Counted from the first letter of the stretch, positions 38,401 to 46,361 are shown. The stretch is 64,000 bases of DNA from Crossaster papposus (GCA_037893245.1 JBAIAA010000119.1:62001-126000); one strand, 5' to 3'. A program made the numbers and translations. The notes: generated by a model from the letters alone, not told the origin.

Positions 38401-41400
38401 TGTGGCACTTTTAAATGAAGCAATTTTATTCTGAATTGGCAAAGACAGAAAATTACAGACAAGATGTTACATGTAGTTGCATCTTCGACACTGATTGAAC
38501 GATCAAGGGTGTAGCAAGGAGTGCCCGAAACCATATGATGAGGGTGCTCAGCTAATTTGCATTTAAATATCCTGAAAAGTCACAGATAATAGGGGTAAAC
38601 AAAAACAAATAAGGGGTATATTTTTAACACTGAGACTTTCACAGAGATATATGAAAATATTAGCAAAACATATCAAACATATCATGTTTAATAAGATTTG
38701 AAGAGTTCAAATAAATTAGGTGCTCAGCCGTGTTAATAATGGGGGCCCTCAACCAATAACATGACTAAACACTTAATTTATTTGTACTCTTCCCGTTATT
38801 ATACACATATAAACTGGCAATGAGGTTACTAGTGCACGCCTACATGTATGTGCTCCGAGGGACTGTGAGTGACCAGAAGGCCAAACGCCGAGAGAAATAA
38901 GACCTCTTCTGGTCACTCACAGGCCAGAGGGGTCCATAGACGTGCCCGAGGGGTCCATAGACGTGCCCGAGGGGTCCACAGACGTGCCCAAGGAGTCCAT
39001 AGACGTGCACTAGTGACCAAATTATGTCAGTCTCTATGTGTTTTATAACACACCTGTGCATGTACATGTAGTGGATGTACATCTAAACGGAAAACAGTGA
39101 ACATAAAAATTGACTGGAGTGGAATGTGAACCTGGAACCTGAAACCTCTAGTTTACCTTACCGGTGCTCTACCAACTAAGCTATCCAGCCCTATCAGCTG
39201 TTTTCAAATCTGTTCTACATCTTCATCCATGCGTGTTAGTTAAAACAAAAATAGACCCATACAGTAGTTTAGTGGTTCCAATCCCAGTCCAGTGAATATA
39301 ACAGATAACAGTTTAATAACTGATAACATGTATACTTAACCACATGCTGACAGAGTTGTGGTCGAGTCCCTGCAAGTCATTGCACAAGTCTTGTGACTGT
39401 CCAGTTATAAAGCCAGTCACAAGTCCAGTCACAAGTCCAGTCATAAAGCCAGTCACAAGTCCAGTCACAAGTCCAGTCATAAAGCCAGTCATAAGTAACT
39501 GGTTGAACAGTGACAAAGGAATGCTTTTGTCAAAGCTGATTTGAATAGCTTGTGATTTGAATTAGAACTGGAGGACTTGTGATGGACTTGCAGGGCATGG
39601 ACTTGTGATGGACTCGACTACATCCCTGCCTGCTGACTACTTCTAACATTCTATAAAGTCATCTCTCACTTACGTCTCACTGTCTCCAGCTAATACCACT
39701 TTGTTCTGCTGCGTGATTGTGTCCCTCACGTACTCTGTCAGCATGTCACCGTGTGATTCACTGTACAAATAAGAAATAATTAAAAATTAAACAATTTTGT
39801 TAGAAATTATCTAGCGCCTCGGCTTGGTGAATGTTACAAAAATCCTGGCGCGAACTGGTTACCCCCCACCCCCCCCCAGGTCCTTTTGGCTATGAACCAT
39901 CTTAAATCCTGTAATTGTCACCATTTAAGAATCACATTCATCTTCAATTCTTCAAAATCACTTGTTATTCATCCGTTATTTTTTTAATTTGGTCAGTGTA
40001 GGGGTGCCCCTTGCTCAAATTCTCCCAAATCCTTCACTTGTGGATGATATCAAGCATAATGCTGGGTTCCATTATGCAAGGCTGAACATAAACAATGCTG
40101 GGGGCAGCCTATGAACTCTACACAATGCATCCTCCAAAATCAACCAACAATTTTTGCTATTCATTCTAATTTACTGGGGGTTTTGGGAACCACAATTGTC
40201 TGATGCATTGAGGTCAATTAATTGGCATTGTGCTGTCCCGCCGCAATAAAAGAAAACATGAACAATTTCATGTGACTGAACTCACTCAATTAATTTACAA
40301 TCCCACCGACCCTGCAAATGTGACCTGTTCCAACGAAACCCGAACAAAGTCGCATAATGTGTTCTATTACAATGTACTCATGATGAAGACATTTAGGGGT
40401 GCATTTTACCGTTTTGAGGTTTGGGGTTTTTCTGAATCCCTAACTATTAACCTACAATTTCCCCAATTTTGAAAAAAATCTGTCACCCAGAAGCTTGTTT
40501 TCTGTAAATTTTGTGAAACAAATGTATATAAATAATACGCTTTTCTAAACTTCAAAGCTGTTTATCTCCCAATTAGGTTGTCGGGGTTTTACCACTAAAT
40601 CCTCCCTCCAGGGGAGATAGGGTGGGGGTACATAATGATACATAATTTTAAAGCTGAGAACCTAAAGAATTCGAAAAAAGCAAAATCTAAAAAACTAAAA
40701 TTATCAACTTTGTCTGGGGTTTGTTGGAGCAGGTCACAAATAGTGTTCCGCTATTAAAATGTTATTTTAAAAACCTGATATCTGCAGGAGAGGTACAGGT
40801 ATTGCTTCCATTGTATAAACTCTGCAGTCACAGAGATGGCTGGCGACATTTGCGGTCGGCGATTTTTGCTACATTTTGTGTCGGCTCACTCAAAGGCTTT
40901 AGTTTATTAGGATCGTCTATTAACTGGCGAGGCCTTGGTATTTGGGAATGAGATGTGCCATTGAAGGCGTGCCATTGTGGGGAGTGGCAAGTCAATTCAT
41001 TACTCGTCGTTCCATATTACGACCACAACTTAATCGGTATTTGTCAACAATCAATGCTTGCTAACAAATCACTACTCGCTAGTATATTTATTGCTACTCA
41101 GGCTGGCACGAGTAATCAAATAGTTTTAAAAAATGCGAGTAGCGCTATGAGTAGCAAAAACTAAACACTAGTACTTGAGTACTCGACATACTTACCCAGG
41201 GCTAAAAAATAATTATAAAGGCCAATTCAATCACGCAAAAGCGAATGCGATACAAATTTGACGTCACAAAGCATTTACTGCGAACATTCGCTGAATTCAA
41301 CTGTATTAAACTATTGCTGTAACATCACAAATTTGCATACGTATTCTCTATCGAGCCGAGTATGAACCGGGGTTAAGTCATAAATTTTGAGGTTCACCTC

Positions 41401-44400
41401 TTGACGGACGTGAGGCATATGATGCGCCCTCTATTGATGACCTTTTCCTCGTCACCATCCTCATTCATTAGCGTCTGTGCCACCAACTGATGATCCGTTC
41501 CTTCCGTCAATAACTCTACAGCAGCAGACAGACCATTCATGATGCTAGCATCCATGTTCTTAGATGAACGGAGTGGACCTAGAGCTGCCAGAGCTGGCAT
41601 CAACTACAAGGTAGAAAAGAAACAATTGTAGGATCAACTACATGGTAAAAAAGAGACAATTGTAGGATCAACTACATTCTTGCTCTTGTTTACACTCAAT
41701 GCACTTCAATGGTCACCCAACAATATTTGTTGGCATGGGCCTCCAACGCACTCCAAGGATCAGGAATGCCATAGGAAACTGCAGGTCAACTGGGTCACGC
41801 TATGAGGCCATCGTGTATTACACTGATAAGCAAAGCCATATGCCCATTTATTAACTACAGAAGTGCCTTTCACTGCACATGCAAAGAATCCTCCAGTGCA
41901 CTGCAGCTGGAGTGCATTGGCCATATTAACCCTAACCCTGCCAAGCACAGCACAGTGCATCATGTAAAGATAAGTCTGGTGCACTTTGATGCATTTAGTT
42001 GTCAACACCAGTGTATAAACAACTACAGTCTAAAACTATTGAGAATTAGTCCCCATTGAACAATGCCAGAGATGTATTCTGCTGCGTTGGGTGGCCACAG
42101 ACTCTGAGGCAGTTTGACCTTGAGATGTCGGACCAGATTGCTGCACTGAGCAGGGGTTGTCACTTTTACAAACGAGGCCCTTTGCTGCATCTGGAAGGGT
42201 TTCTAGTAGGGCTGTGCAACGGAACCGGGTACCCGAGTGCTCATCCGTTGATGTCAGGAACCGGTTCCAGATTATGGAATTCAGTACCCATAACCAACTT
42301 TACAAACTACATACAGTAGTAACTTTTAAGACATTAAACATATGAACGGATAAAAGCAAAAGGTTTGAATGTCATTTGCTGGGAATTTTCAAAATGAAAC
42401 CAGGTTACATAGGAAACAATTTGTTTTAAATTGATTATAATCGTGAATTTGCAGTTTACGCCCTAATTAACCCTAACCTTCCAGGATATTTTGGCTAGAA
42501 ACCCTGCCAGACGCATCAGATTGTTACATTGACTTGTGTGCAGAGTGCAGCAAGGTCAAGCAGTCACCACAGATGCACTGTGCTGGGTCTGGCAGGGTTA
42601 GGGTTAAGGCAAAGCTCACTGTAAACACTTCCATCTTGCTGTATTAACTGATGTGGCAGCATTATACTGCAGATCTGTACATATAAGCGGAAATGAAACT
42701 TCTGAGATTGTTGGGGTTGGCTTCTTTATCGGGTATCCGGGTACCCATGTTTTTTTGTGATCGGGTACCCGGTTCCCAAACTACCCGTAAATGCACACCC
42801 CTAGTTTCCATTCAAAATACCCTGGAGGGTTAGGGTTTCAGACCTTTCCCAGCAATTGCTGTACAATTAGTCATGTATCTTACGTTTGCCGTATTCTGAT
42901 CATCCTGTGACCAGGTGTTTAGAGGTCTTGCCTGCGTGTCACTGGCCACTACACAAATCTGAAGAAGAAAAAAACCAAACTAGACATGTGTTTGTGGACA
43001 AACACAGAGCTGTTTCGAGTGTCTAAAATTACTTTCAATATGTGTGTGGTGGTCTTTTGTGTGTGCCAAGTCTCAAGTCGATCAGATTTACTAAAGTGTC
43101 AAAGGCAATAGTCTAAAGAAAAACGTGTACAAAACCTATGGGAAAAAAATAGAAACTTTAACGTGACGCCGCGTGACCTTGAATGACGTAATCGTGCCGA
43201 ATTTCTTCTAGGGCCGTATGTTGATGGTGGTCTAAGTGTGTGCCAAGTCTCAAGTCGATCAGATTTACTAAAGTGTCAAAGTCAATAGTCTAAAGAAAAA
43301 TGTGTACAAAACCAATGGGAGAAAAATGTGAACCTTTAATGTGACGTCACGTGACCTTGAATGACGCAATCGTGCCGAATTTCTTTCAGAAACATCTGGG
43401 GGTGGTGTTCTAAGTGTATGCCAAGTTTCAAGTCGGTCGGATTTACCGAAGTGCCAAAGTCAATAGTCTGAAGAAAAACGTGTACAAAACCTATGGGTAA
43501 AATTTAACCTTTAACGTGACGTCACGTGACCTTGAATGACGCAATCGAGCCAAATTTCTTCTAGGACCATCTGTGGATGGATGTCTAAGTGTATACCAAG
43601 TCTCAAGTCGATTGGGTTTACCAAAGTGCCAAAGTGTATTGGCAGAACAAACGTGTGTAAATCCTATGGGTAAAAACACTGAAAGTGGAAAAAAAAAAAA
43701 GGAAAAAAAAAAAAAAAAAGAAAAAAAAAAACTTTAACGAAAACAAAAGCTGTTTCGGTGAAAAACCGAAACAGCTAACAATATGAAGCTCAGTGTTATC
43801 ATAGAGGATCCTGCTGCCACATCAGTGGTTGTGTACAAAGTCTATGGAGATCGAGTCAAGAATATTCAAAAGTTTTTTAACAAAAGCAAAAGAGCCTGTC
43901 CCCATAACGGGGGGTGGGTGCCTATACCTACATGTACCGGTATGCCAAAATAAAACAGGCCTTGCACTGTGACACAACTATTCCTAAATGCAAATGTTAT
44001 GCCATCAAGCACAACGAGCCGGAAGTCAGGAATTCTGATTTATATGAATATATAAATCAGAATATATGTGCTGGGGTGAATTTTTCAATATTGGTGGGGT
44101 TGTTTTTTGAAAAAAGGAAACATGAAACTGTTAATCTTTCACACAGTGACGAAAAACTAAAATTCAAAAGAGTACAAAAAAGGATTGTTAACTTCATCCG
44201 AGTTTGATCCTTGTCCAATGATTACTATGTAAGTTATTAAATAATGAAGTCCAGAAATGTCTGTATTTGACACATTGCTTTTCTTATGCCTGTACTTTTC
44301 CAGTATTACCATACCAAGCTTCCATTGCCACCCCTTTGCACTAAAGTTACTGTTGTTCAAGACTGTTCTGCCAAGTATCAACAGTGTGCTTTTTAACGAC

Positions 44401-45104
44401 TCAATTATATTGTAACTTTAAAGGGATCGTGTATGTTTGGTAATTACTCCATAAATTAATGGCAATAAAAACTTACTTGGTAAGAAGTACAGCAGCTTTG
44501 GACAGTATAATGCATTTTTTGAAATTTTCCACTTCGAAGTACTGCGGTTATGGAAAAAGATATCACTTTTTGTCCCCACAAATTTGAATCTGAGAAGCGT
44601 TACTGCAGTGATGTTTCTCAGAGTGTGTATTCCAATGCAGATTATTCTTCCTGCGTGGACATAACCGCTCCAGATTTTCGGCAATATCTCAAAATCGCTA
44701 CCACCTTTTGAAATGAAATTTTTACAGGTTAGTTTTATGGTATATATCTATAACTATATAGGATTGAAACAAACAGTGGGTTCCAATTACCAAACGTATA
44801 CGATCCCTTTAAACCCAATTTTCTCTCTTTTCTTGTGGTAAAGTGTCTTGCCCGAGAACACAAACACAAGTGTTACCAATTTTCCCTTTGGGAAGATGTC
44901 ATAGACCACTCTGCAGTACTCCAGCGTAGACTCCACACTGCAGGTCCAAAGTGACTTGCAGAACGGTGTTAGCGGAATGAAACCAGTCGATCGTGTCTTG
45001 CTTAGAGCCACTACATCATAGTCAACAGGATGCTCACACGAATCGGCAAAAAATGGTCCATGGTCCAAGACAATCACCGTTTTGTGAGAAGCAGGAAAGG
45101 ACAT
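26287..45104 (-). CDS. INTS13: Integrator complex subunit 13 (Asunder), complete 13-exon gene
   Basis: Joining 45104-44877, 42958-42884, 41603-41398, 39760-39674, 38362-38143, 37615-37387, 33622-33579, 32856-32547, 32157-32081, 31040-30883, 30078-29845, 26758-26640 and 26435-26287 gives 2136 bases, or 711 codons plus TGA. The human protein is about 706 residues. Every intron is GT-AG and phases agree at all 12 junctions. Recognised landmarks: SHKTVIVLDHG near residue 6, KSLWTCSVES near 50, NRGRIICLTS near 155, AEVHSAKAGRHLA in exon 5, LTNFLLNGRQVMLEQPRK and ISEGCGGRVTDYRITDFG in exon 8, RGKGPKRDEHYRQMWSELE over exons 10-11, and SLLSLWSNR in the last exon. In the family this nuclear protein pairs with INTS14 and INTS10, and its C-terminal motif docks on the INTS4/9/11 cleavage module; in flies it also affects dynein positioning. 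A short stretch after SDSER found in human seems absent or I missed a small exon. Confidence 0.95.
26640..26758 (-). CDS. INTS13: INTS13 exon 12
   Basis: It follows TTCTTATCAG and ends CCTAAAG before GTAACAG. In the phase set by exon 11 it encodes ISGADSKPGIPKENVRG then PPIKKQKM, comparable to the lysine-rich PPNKKP stretch in human. Two other frames are open here, but only this one fits both neighbours. Confidence 0.8.
26825..27003. mobile_element. MITE family F, copy 1 (INTS13 intron 11)
   Basis: The segment runs from GTTCATACACGGCGTGAACG to TATGAACCGGGCTC, so its ends are weakly inverted. GCGAATG-TTTGTGACGTCA and TATCGCATTC are shared, in opposite orientation, with 41214-41375. Confidence 0.55.
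27085..27230. repeat. GTGGATTCGTA repeat cluster
   Basis: GTGGATTCGTATCTAAGAATC and close variants occur twice directly and once inverted (TTACGAATCCAC). It resembles two or three collapsed copies of the palindrome at 28797-28897. Confidence 0.6.
27595..28558. mobile_element. Helentron-like non-autonomous element (INTS13 intron 11)
   Basis: The left end reads GGCTTTTTCGCAATTTTGCG and folds on itself. Near the right end is GCGAAAAGGCCC, the inverted form of the left end, followed by a short hairpin (CTGTTC-CTC-GAACAG) and CTAG next to an ATT repeat. Subterminal inverted repeats plus a 3' hairpin and CTAG next to T fit Helitron/Helentron relatives. No Rep-helicase is present. The exact left end is uncertain. 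Confidence 0.5.
28559..28579. repeat. (ATT)n microsatellite
   Basis: Seven or so ATT units lie directly against the CTAG end of the Helentron-like element and may be its target. Confidence 0.85.
28797..28897. mobile_element. 101-bp palindromic MITE
   Basis: GAGAATACACTCGCAAGTGT on the left and ACACTTTCTCGTGTATTCTC on the right are inverted copies. The arms meet near TCGGCGCTTCGCGCC. It would fold into an almost perfect hairpin. Confidence 0.85.
29141..29180. repeat. Isolated satellite-monomer-like segment in INTS13 intron
   Basis: Forty bases (AACGCGGCAGATAAATGCAC, then ACGAGGCTATGGAGGACGTA) match the central half of the 81-bp satellite monomer at about 36 of 40 positions. It is a single unit 12 kb from the array, with no tandem neighbours. 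Confidence 0.85.
29311..29737. mobile_element. MITE family D, complete copy
   Basis: Terminal inverted repeats of about 35 bp: ATGTGACCTGTTCCAACGAA at the left and TTCGTTGGAACAGGTCACAT at the right, with CCCGGACAAAGTCG and its complement further in. Length is 427 bp. Its internal sequence has no transposase. A second full copy lies at 40318-40739. Confidence 0.9.
29845..30078 (-). CDS. INTS13: INTS13 exon 11
   Basis: It follows CTTTTCCAG and ends GCGAGAG before GTAAGG. It encodes DEHYRQMWSELEVLVRAHSN, then a lysine- and glutamate-rich linker ending AWSDSE. Confidence 0.93.
30446..30642. mobile_element. 197-bp MITE (INTS13 intron 10)
   Basis: TCTAGACTAAAGACACTGTT and TGCTATATCGCGTGAT on the left pair with ATCATGTGATATAGCA and AACAGTGTCTTTGGTCTGGA on the right. 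The arms are about 37 bp. Confidence 0.85.
30883..31040 (-). CDS. INTS13: INTS13 exon 10
   Basis: It follows CTGATTGCAG and ends CCCAAAAG before GTGAGA. It encodes ITKPVLTEDEVLDCKKAMFH and then GSRGKGPK, aligned with human VKESLTEEDVLNCQKTIYN and GTRGKGPK. Confidence 0.93.
31433..31690 (-). mobile_element. tRNA-derived SINE, second family, long copy
   Basis: On the minus strand it begins GGAGTCAGGTTGGCGCAGTG, a box A-like head, then GGGTTCGAACCCTGCC (box B). The body has GGATATTCTTCTAGGGTTTTC and ends in an AATAAATAAAT tail, as SINEs do. The plus-strand copy at 60552-60705 shares head and body. Confidence 0.85.
32081..32157 (-). CDS. INTS13: INTS13 exon 9
   Basis: It follows TTTGTCCGCAG and ends CCATTG before GTAAGG. 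It encodes KAQLERMTRHYPVVIGDTII followed by FNMPL. The split first codon makes alanine with exon 8. Confidence 0.92.
32345..32432. repeat. ACAGACGGATAG microsatellite
   Basis: Degenerate 4-bp (GACA/GATA/GACG) units arranged in about 16-bp higher units over about 88 bp, inside INTS13 intron 8. Confidence 0.9.
32547..32856 (-). CDS. INTS13: INTS13 exon 8
   Basis: It follows TTCATATCAG and ends AGAG before GTGGGT. It encodes VNSRPSVCLTNFLLNG, LEQPRKTGTKLISHMLASHG and DPPSISEGCGGRVTDYRITD, the most conserved part of the gene in this window. Confidence 0.95.
32857..33578. other. INTS13 intron 7, no gene or clear repeat
   Basis: Contains a poly(C) tract near 33164-33177 and T-rich stretches. I see no exon or element. 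Confidence 0.5.
33579..33622 (-). CDS. INTS13: INTS13 exon 7, 44-bp microexon-sized exon
   Basis: It follows TTTACCCAG and ends GTTGGA before GTGAGT. It encodes LLHCMGAYRVSPVG, aligned with human LHYCTGAYRISPV. Phase 1 to 0 fits both neighbours. Confidence 0.9.
33943..33996. repeat. Fragment of MITE family B
   Basis: CCCCAGGGTATTTTGTCTAG followed by AAACACTGCCAGATGCAGCA is one end of family B, seen complete at 42467-42607 and 45680-45828. It lies directly beside the exon-derived array. Confidence 0.65.
34025..34758 (-). repeat. 116-bp tandem array derived from INTS13 exon 6
   Basis: Units begin at 34025, 34141, 34257, 34373, 34489, 34605 and 34722, a strict 116-bp period. On the minus strand each unit holds the last 87 or so bases of exon 6 (encoding KGPVATVTKSPESNT and ILLKWCQPRSSS), its donor GTAAGG, and about 30 bp of following intron. 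Units are almost identical, differing by a few substitutions and one 1-bp length change. The array sits in intron 6, downstream of the real exon, from which it is now separated by a transposon. 116 is not a multiple of 3, so units do not stay in frame. Confidence 0.93.
35054..35170. repeat. Near-perfect 117-bp hairpin
   Basis: GCGTATTGAAAACATCAAAC and CACATGTACACATGTG form the centre, with the right arm GTTTGATGTTTTCAATACGC. Outer arms CCACGCCTTGTTAATTTTTT and its complement are slightly diverged. It could be a small foldback element inside the hAT. Confidence 0.88.
35535..36519. mobile_element. Nested 985-bp DNA transposon inside the hAT
   Basis: Ends are AAGCTTGCCTTGGGCGATAC at the left and GTATCGCCCAAGCTTAA at the right. 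Flanks are GTAGAGTT (35527-35534) and GTAGAGTT (36520-36527), an 8-bp duplication. Both subterminal regions carry ATATCGCGAT-type palindromes. No transposase is recognised; open frames near 35827-36066 match nothing I know. Confidence 0.8.
36997..37040. repeat. (TTTTTTA)n microsatellite
   Basis: Five or so units of TTTTTTA followed by AAATAAATAAATA a little further on, inside the hAT element. Confidence 0.85.
37387..37615 (-). CDS. INTS13: INTS13 exon 6, source of the 116-bp array
   Basis: It follows TCTCATTCCAG and ends TCTGTAG before GTAAGG. It encodes SSANYDVELLHLKEAHAEL, TKGPVATVTKSPESNT and ILLKWCQPRSSS. Its 3' half plus the donor and some following intron is tandemly amplified at 34025-34758. 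Reading through the donor adds about a dozen residues before a stop. Confidence 0.93.
37811..38063. mobile_element. MITE family A, copy 2 (INTS13 intron 5)
   Basis: Begins TAACCAGTTAACGTCAGATG and ends GGCGCGAGCTGGTTAA. Internal AAACACGTTACGACTAAGG and GATCGAGTTTTGTGAAAAA are diverged forms of the family consensus. Confidence 0.8.
38143..38362 (-). CDS. INTS13: INTS13 exon 5
   Basis: It follows TTGCTACAG and ends CCAATGAAG before GTAAAGCC. It encodes LLPIAHCDLTLINILP, LTAEVHSAKAGRHLANKLS and TTVTGIPMK, all strongly family-like. The exon ends in phase 0. Confidence 0.93.
38823..39018. mobile_element. MITE with internal 21-bp tandem repeats
   Basis: Ends GGTTACTAGTGCACG and CGTGCACTAGTGACC are inverted. 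Inside are a hairpin (CTGTGAGTGACCAGAAG with TTCTGGTCACTCACAG) and four units of GAGGGGTCCATAGACGTGCCC at about 38926-39009. The minus-strand frame with repeated GHVYGPL is a by-product. Confidence 0.75.
39122..39200 (-). mobile_element. tRNA-like SINE fragment
   Basis: On the minus strand TAGCTTAGTTGGTAGAGC resembles box A, and AGGTTCCAGGTTCACATTCC box B. Stems do not pair well enough for a functional tRNA. Confidence 0.6.
39401..39496. repeat. 12-bp minisatellite, eight units
   Basis: Eight units of CCAGTCACAAGT or CCAGTCATAAAG. The two unit types alternate in a 36-bp pattern, so a second-order repeat exists. Open frames on both strands follow from the 12-bp period. Confidence 0.93.
39674..39760 (-). 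CDS. INTS13: INTS13 exon 4
   Basis: It follows TTTGTACAG and ends GAGAC before GTAAGTGAG, a near-consensus donor. It encodes ESHGDMLTEYVRDTITQQNK, aligned with human DSHVRMLEDCVQETIHEHNK. Confidence 0.9.
39808..39862. repeat. Fragment of MITE family A
   Basis: CGCCTCGGCTTGGTGAATGT and CCTGGCGCGAACTGGTTA match the right end of family A. Confidence 0.7.
40318..40739. mobile_element. MITE family D, second full copy (INTS13 intron 3)
   Basis: TGACCTGTTCCAACGAAACC at the left and GGGTTTGTTGGAGCAGGTCA at the right are inverted. The inside shares AAGCTG-TTATCTCCCAATTAGG and AGGGGAGATAGGGTGGGG with the copy at 29311-29737 in opposite orientation. Confidence 0.9.
41214..41375. mobile_element. MITE family F, copy 2 (INTS13 intron 3)
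   Basis: GCGAATGCGATACAAATTTG then ACGTCACAAAGCATTTACTG is the inverted relative of 26825-27003; both have a TATGAACCGGG end. Confidence 0.6.
41398..41603 (-). CDS. INTS13: INTS13 exon 3
   Basis: It follows CTTGTAG and ends before GTGAACC. It encodes LMPALAALGPL, then NRGRIICLTSVK, which match the family. The split last codon joins to give serine before ESHGDML in exon 4. Confidence 0.92.
41640..42200. other. INTS13 intron 2 portion, no clear gene
   Basis: Two short direct repeats of GACAATTGTAGGATCAACTAC lie at 41619-41675. A family-B-like TAACCCTAACCCTGCCAAGC lies near 41929. Nothing else is recognised. Confidence 0.4.
42207..42803. mobile_element. hAT-like MITE containing a nested family B element
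   Basis: TAGGGCTGTGCA at the left and TGCACACCCCTA at the right are inverted ends, followed inward by CGGGTACCCG-type palindromes on both sides. Flanks GTTTCTAG and GTTTCCAT are a decayed 8-bp duplication at best. The family B element at 42467-42607 is inserted within it. Confidence 0.72.
42467..42607. mobile_element. MITE family B, copy 1
   Basis: Ends TTAACCCTAACC and GGTTAGGGTTAA are inverted. Inside, GAAACCCTGCCAGACGCA and GGGTCTGGCAGGGTT pair, and GTCAAGCAGTCACCACAGAT is shared with the other copies. Confidence 0.88.
42884..42958 (-). CDS. INTS13: INTS13 exon 2 (residues 77-101)
   Basis: The acceptor is a long pyrimidine tract ending TTCTTCAG; the donor is GTAAGA. The 25 codons contain ASDTQARPLNTWSQDDQN, matching the human SDSG..LNSWTQEDQN segment. 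Phase is 0 on both sides. Confidence 0.9.
43008..43777. mobile_element. Helentron-like element with central tandem repeats (INTS13 intron 1)
   Basis: AGCTGTTTCG at the left is matched by CGAAACAGCT at the right (43767-43776), which also forms a hairpin with AGCTGTTTCGGTG at 43748. Between them lie four units of about 175-190 bp with GCCAAGTCTCAAGTCGAT, AGTCTAAAGAAAAACGTGTA and CACGTGACCTTGAATGACG, starting near 43056, 43234, 43419 and 43596. A purine tract precedes the hairpin. The layout (subterminal inverted repeat, central minisatellite, 3' hairpin) resembles Helentron-derived elements of other animals. Confidence 0.6.
43684..43732. repeat. Poly(A)/GAAA purine tract
   Basis: Runs of A interrupted by single G bases over nearly 50 bp, just inside the right hairpin of the element at 43008-43777. 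Confidence 0.9.
44422..44808. mobile_element. TTAA-flanked MITE (piggyBac/Kolobok-like, INTS13 intron 1)
   Basis: AGGGATCGTGTATGTTTGGT at the left and ACCAAACGTATACGATCCCT at the right are inverted and lie between TTAA (44418-44421) and TTAA (44809-44812). Length is 387 bp. Its tips share TTGGTAATT with the element at 17363-18025. The right end is only 68 bp from exon 1. Confidence 0.9.
44877..45104 (-). CDS. INTS13: INTS13 exon 1 (residues 1-76)
   Basis: It starts at ATG (45102-45104) before SFPASHKTVIVLDHG, which aligns with the N terminus of the human protein. The frame is open a little further upstream, but no upstream in-frame ATG is seen. It ends AAATTG before the donor GTAACA. The next exon then aligns without gap, so the longer open reading past the donor is intron. 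It encodes the start of the von Willebrand A-like domain. Confidence 0.9.
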
Positions 45105-45308
45105 GATGTCGGACGAAAGATACCTCAAACATAAAGGTTCACCTTGGTTTTAAATAAAAATCAGAAAAACACAGAATTAGAATAACTAAATGCAGATAAA
45201 AATCCAACAGTGACTTGAGCGCTGGGAAAAATGCAAAATACATTCAGGACACCTTTAACCCTAACCCCCTAGGCCTTACTTTGGGCTAAAGAACTGCGTA
45301 CGACAGAG

Positions 45309-45584
45309 TACTACTTAGTATTTTGTAGCATTGGGTCTCTCCGTGACTGATGTTTGGGTGTATACTGACAGAGTATACAGATACTGCCAACTACAAAATA
45401 CTAATAGTGGCAATACAGGTCAGTAATACTTAACCGGCAAAAAATGCAGTAGTCCAGCCTTGACCCATTGTGTCCCAAGTGACAATTTTTGCTGTAGAGT
45501 TTAGAACACCTTACACAGCATACATGGGCCATGCACACTCAGCAAGCAGAGGGACCCAATGCTAAAAAGTACTACGAGTGCAAT
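45309..45584. mobile_element. Inverted-repeat element
   Basis: AGTACTACTTAGTATTTTGT then AGCATTGGGTCTCTC on the left pairs with GAGGGACCCAATGCTAAAAA and GTACTACG on the right, with a loop of about 200 bp. Confidence 0.65.
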
Positions 45585-45679
45585 AAGGGGTGAAGTACCA
45601 AATACTGAAAATTACTACAGGCATTGCACACAAGTCAGTGAGAGTAGCATTAGGTAGGGTTAGGGTTAATACGCACTCA

Positions 45680-45828
45680 CTAACCCTAAACCCTTCAGGG
45701 TATTTTGGCTAGAAACCCTGCCAGGCGCAGATTGCATACTTTGTCACATTGACTTGTGTGCAGAGTCCAGCAAGGTCAAGCAGTCACCACAGATACACTG
45801 TGCTGGGTCTGGCAGGGTAATGGTTAAC
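45680..45828. mobile_element. MITE family B, copy 2
   Basis: CTAACCCTAAACCCTTCAGG, GAAACCCTGCCAGGCGCAGA and GGGTCTGGCAGGGTAATGGT match copy 1 in the same orientation, including the central TGACTTGTGTGCAGAGTCCA. Confidence 0.88.
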
Positions 45829-46361
45829 ATATACTGACACATTTTACAAACTTTTTATGAGGCCAAGACCAAGGTCCTCACTATTTTCCAAGCCAAATCT
45901 GAAATTTTAAATCAATTGTTAGCGTTAATTAAAGGAAGGTTTTATATGCTTCCCCCACCCTAGCAAAAACCTAGCACCCTTCCCCCACTCAAGCAAAAAC
46001 AAAAGCCTAATAAATTAAGGTTTTGTGGCCGCTGTGTGGCTCAAAATACGGAGGAAGTCCAGTATTTGAGCCACATTTATGGGGCTATAGAGCTAAAAAT
46101 GTTTAGTAGTAGTAGTACATTTATTTCAACGCTGCCATTAACACAGAATAGGGAAAAAAATCAATAAACAAAGAATAAACAATTAAATTATCTAATTATA
46201 TATGTGTACAGAAGTATTTAATTATGTAATACCAAAAGTTCTACATTTTTTTGGGTGAATAATGGTATAATGAATAATGGTATTTTGAAGTAGAAAAAAC
46301 GGTACTGGCACAAGAACAAATTTTGTTCTATTTTTTGGTCCCATCAAGACAAATTTACACC

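Noticed and set aside
42467-42607. Interstitial telomere repeat
   Set aside because: Only about two TAACCC units, always at the same place in MITE family B copies.
43748-43776. Rho-independent terminator (hairpin with A/T tract)
   Set aside because: The window is eukaryotic and the hairpin is the end of a mobile element.
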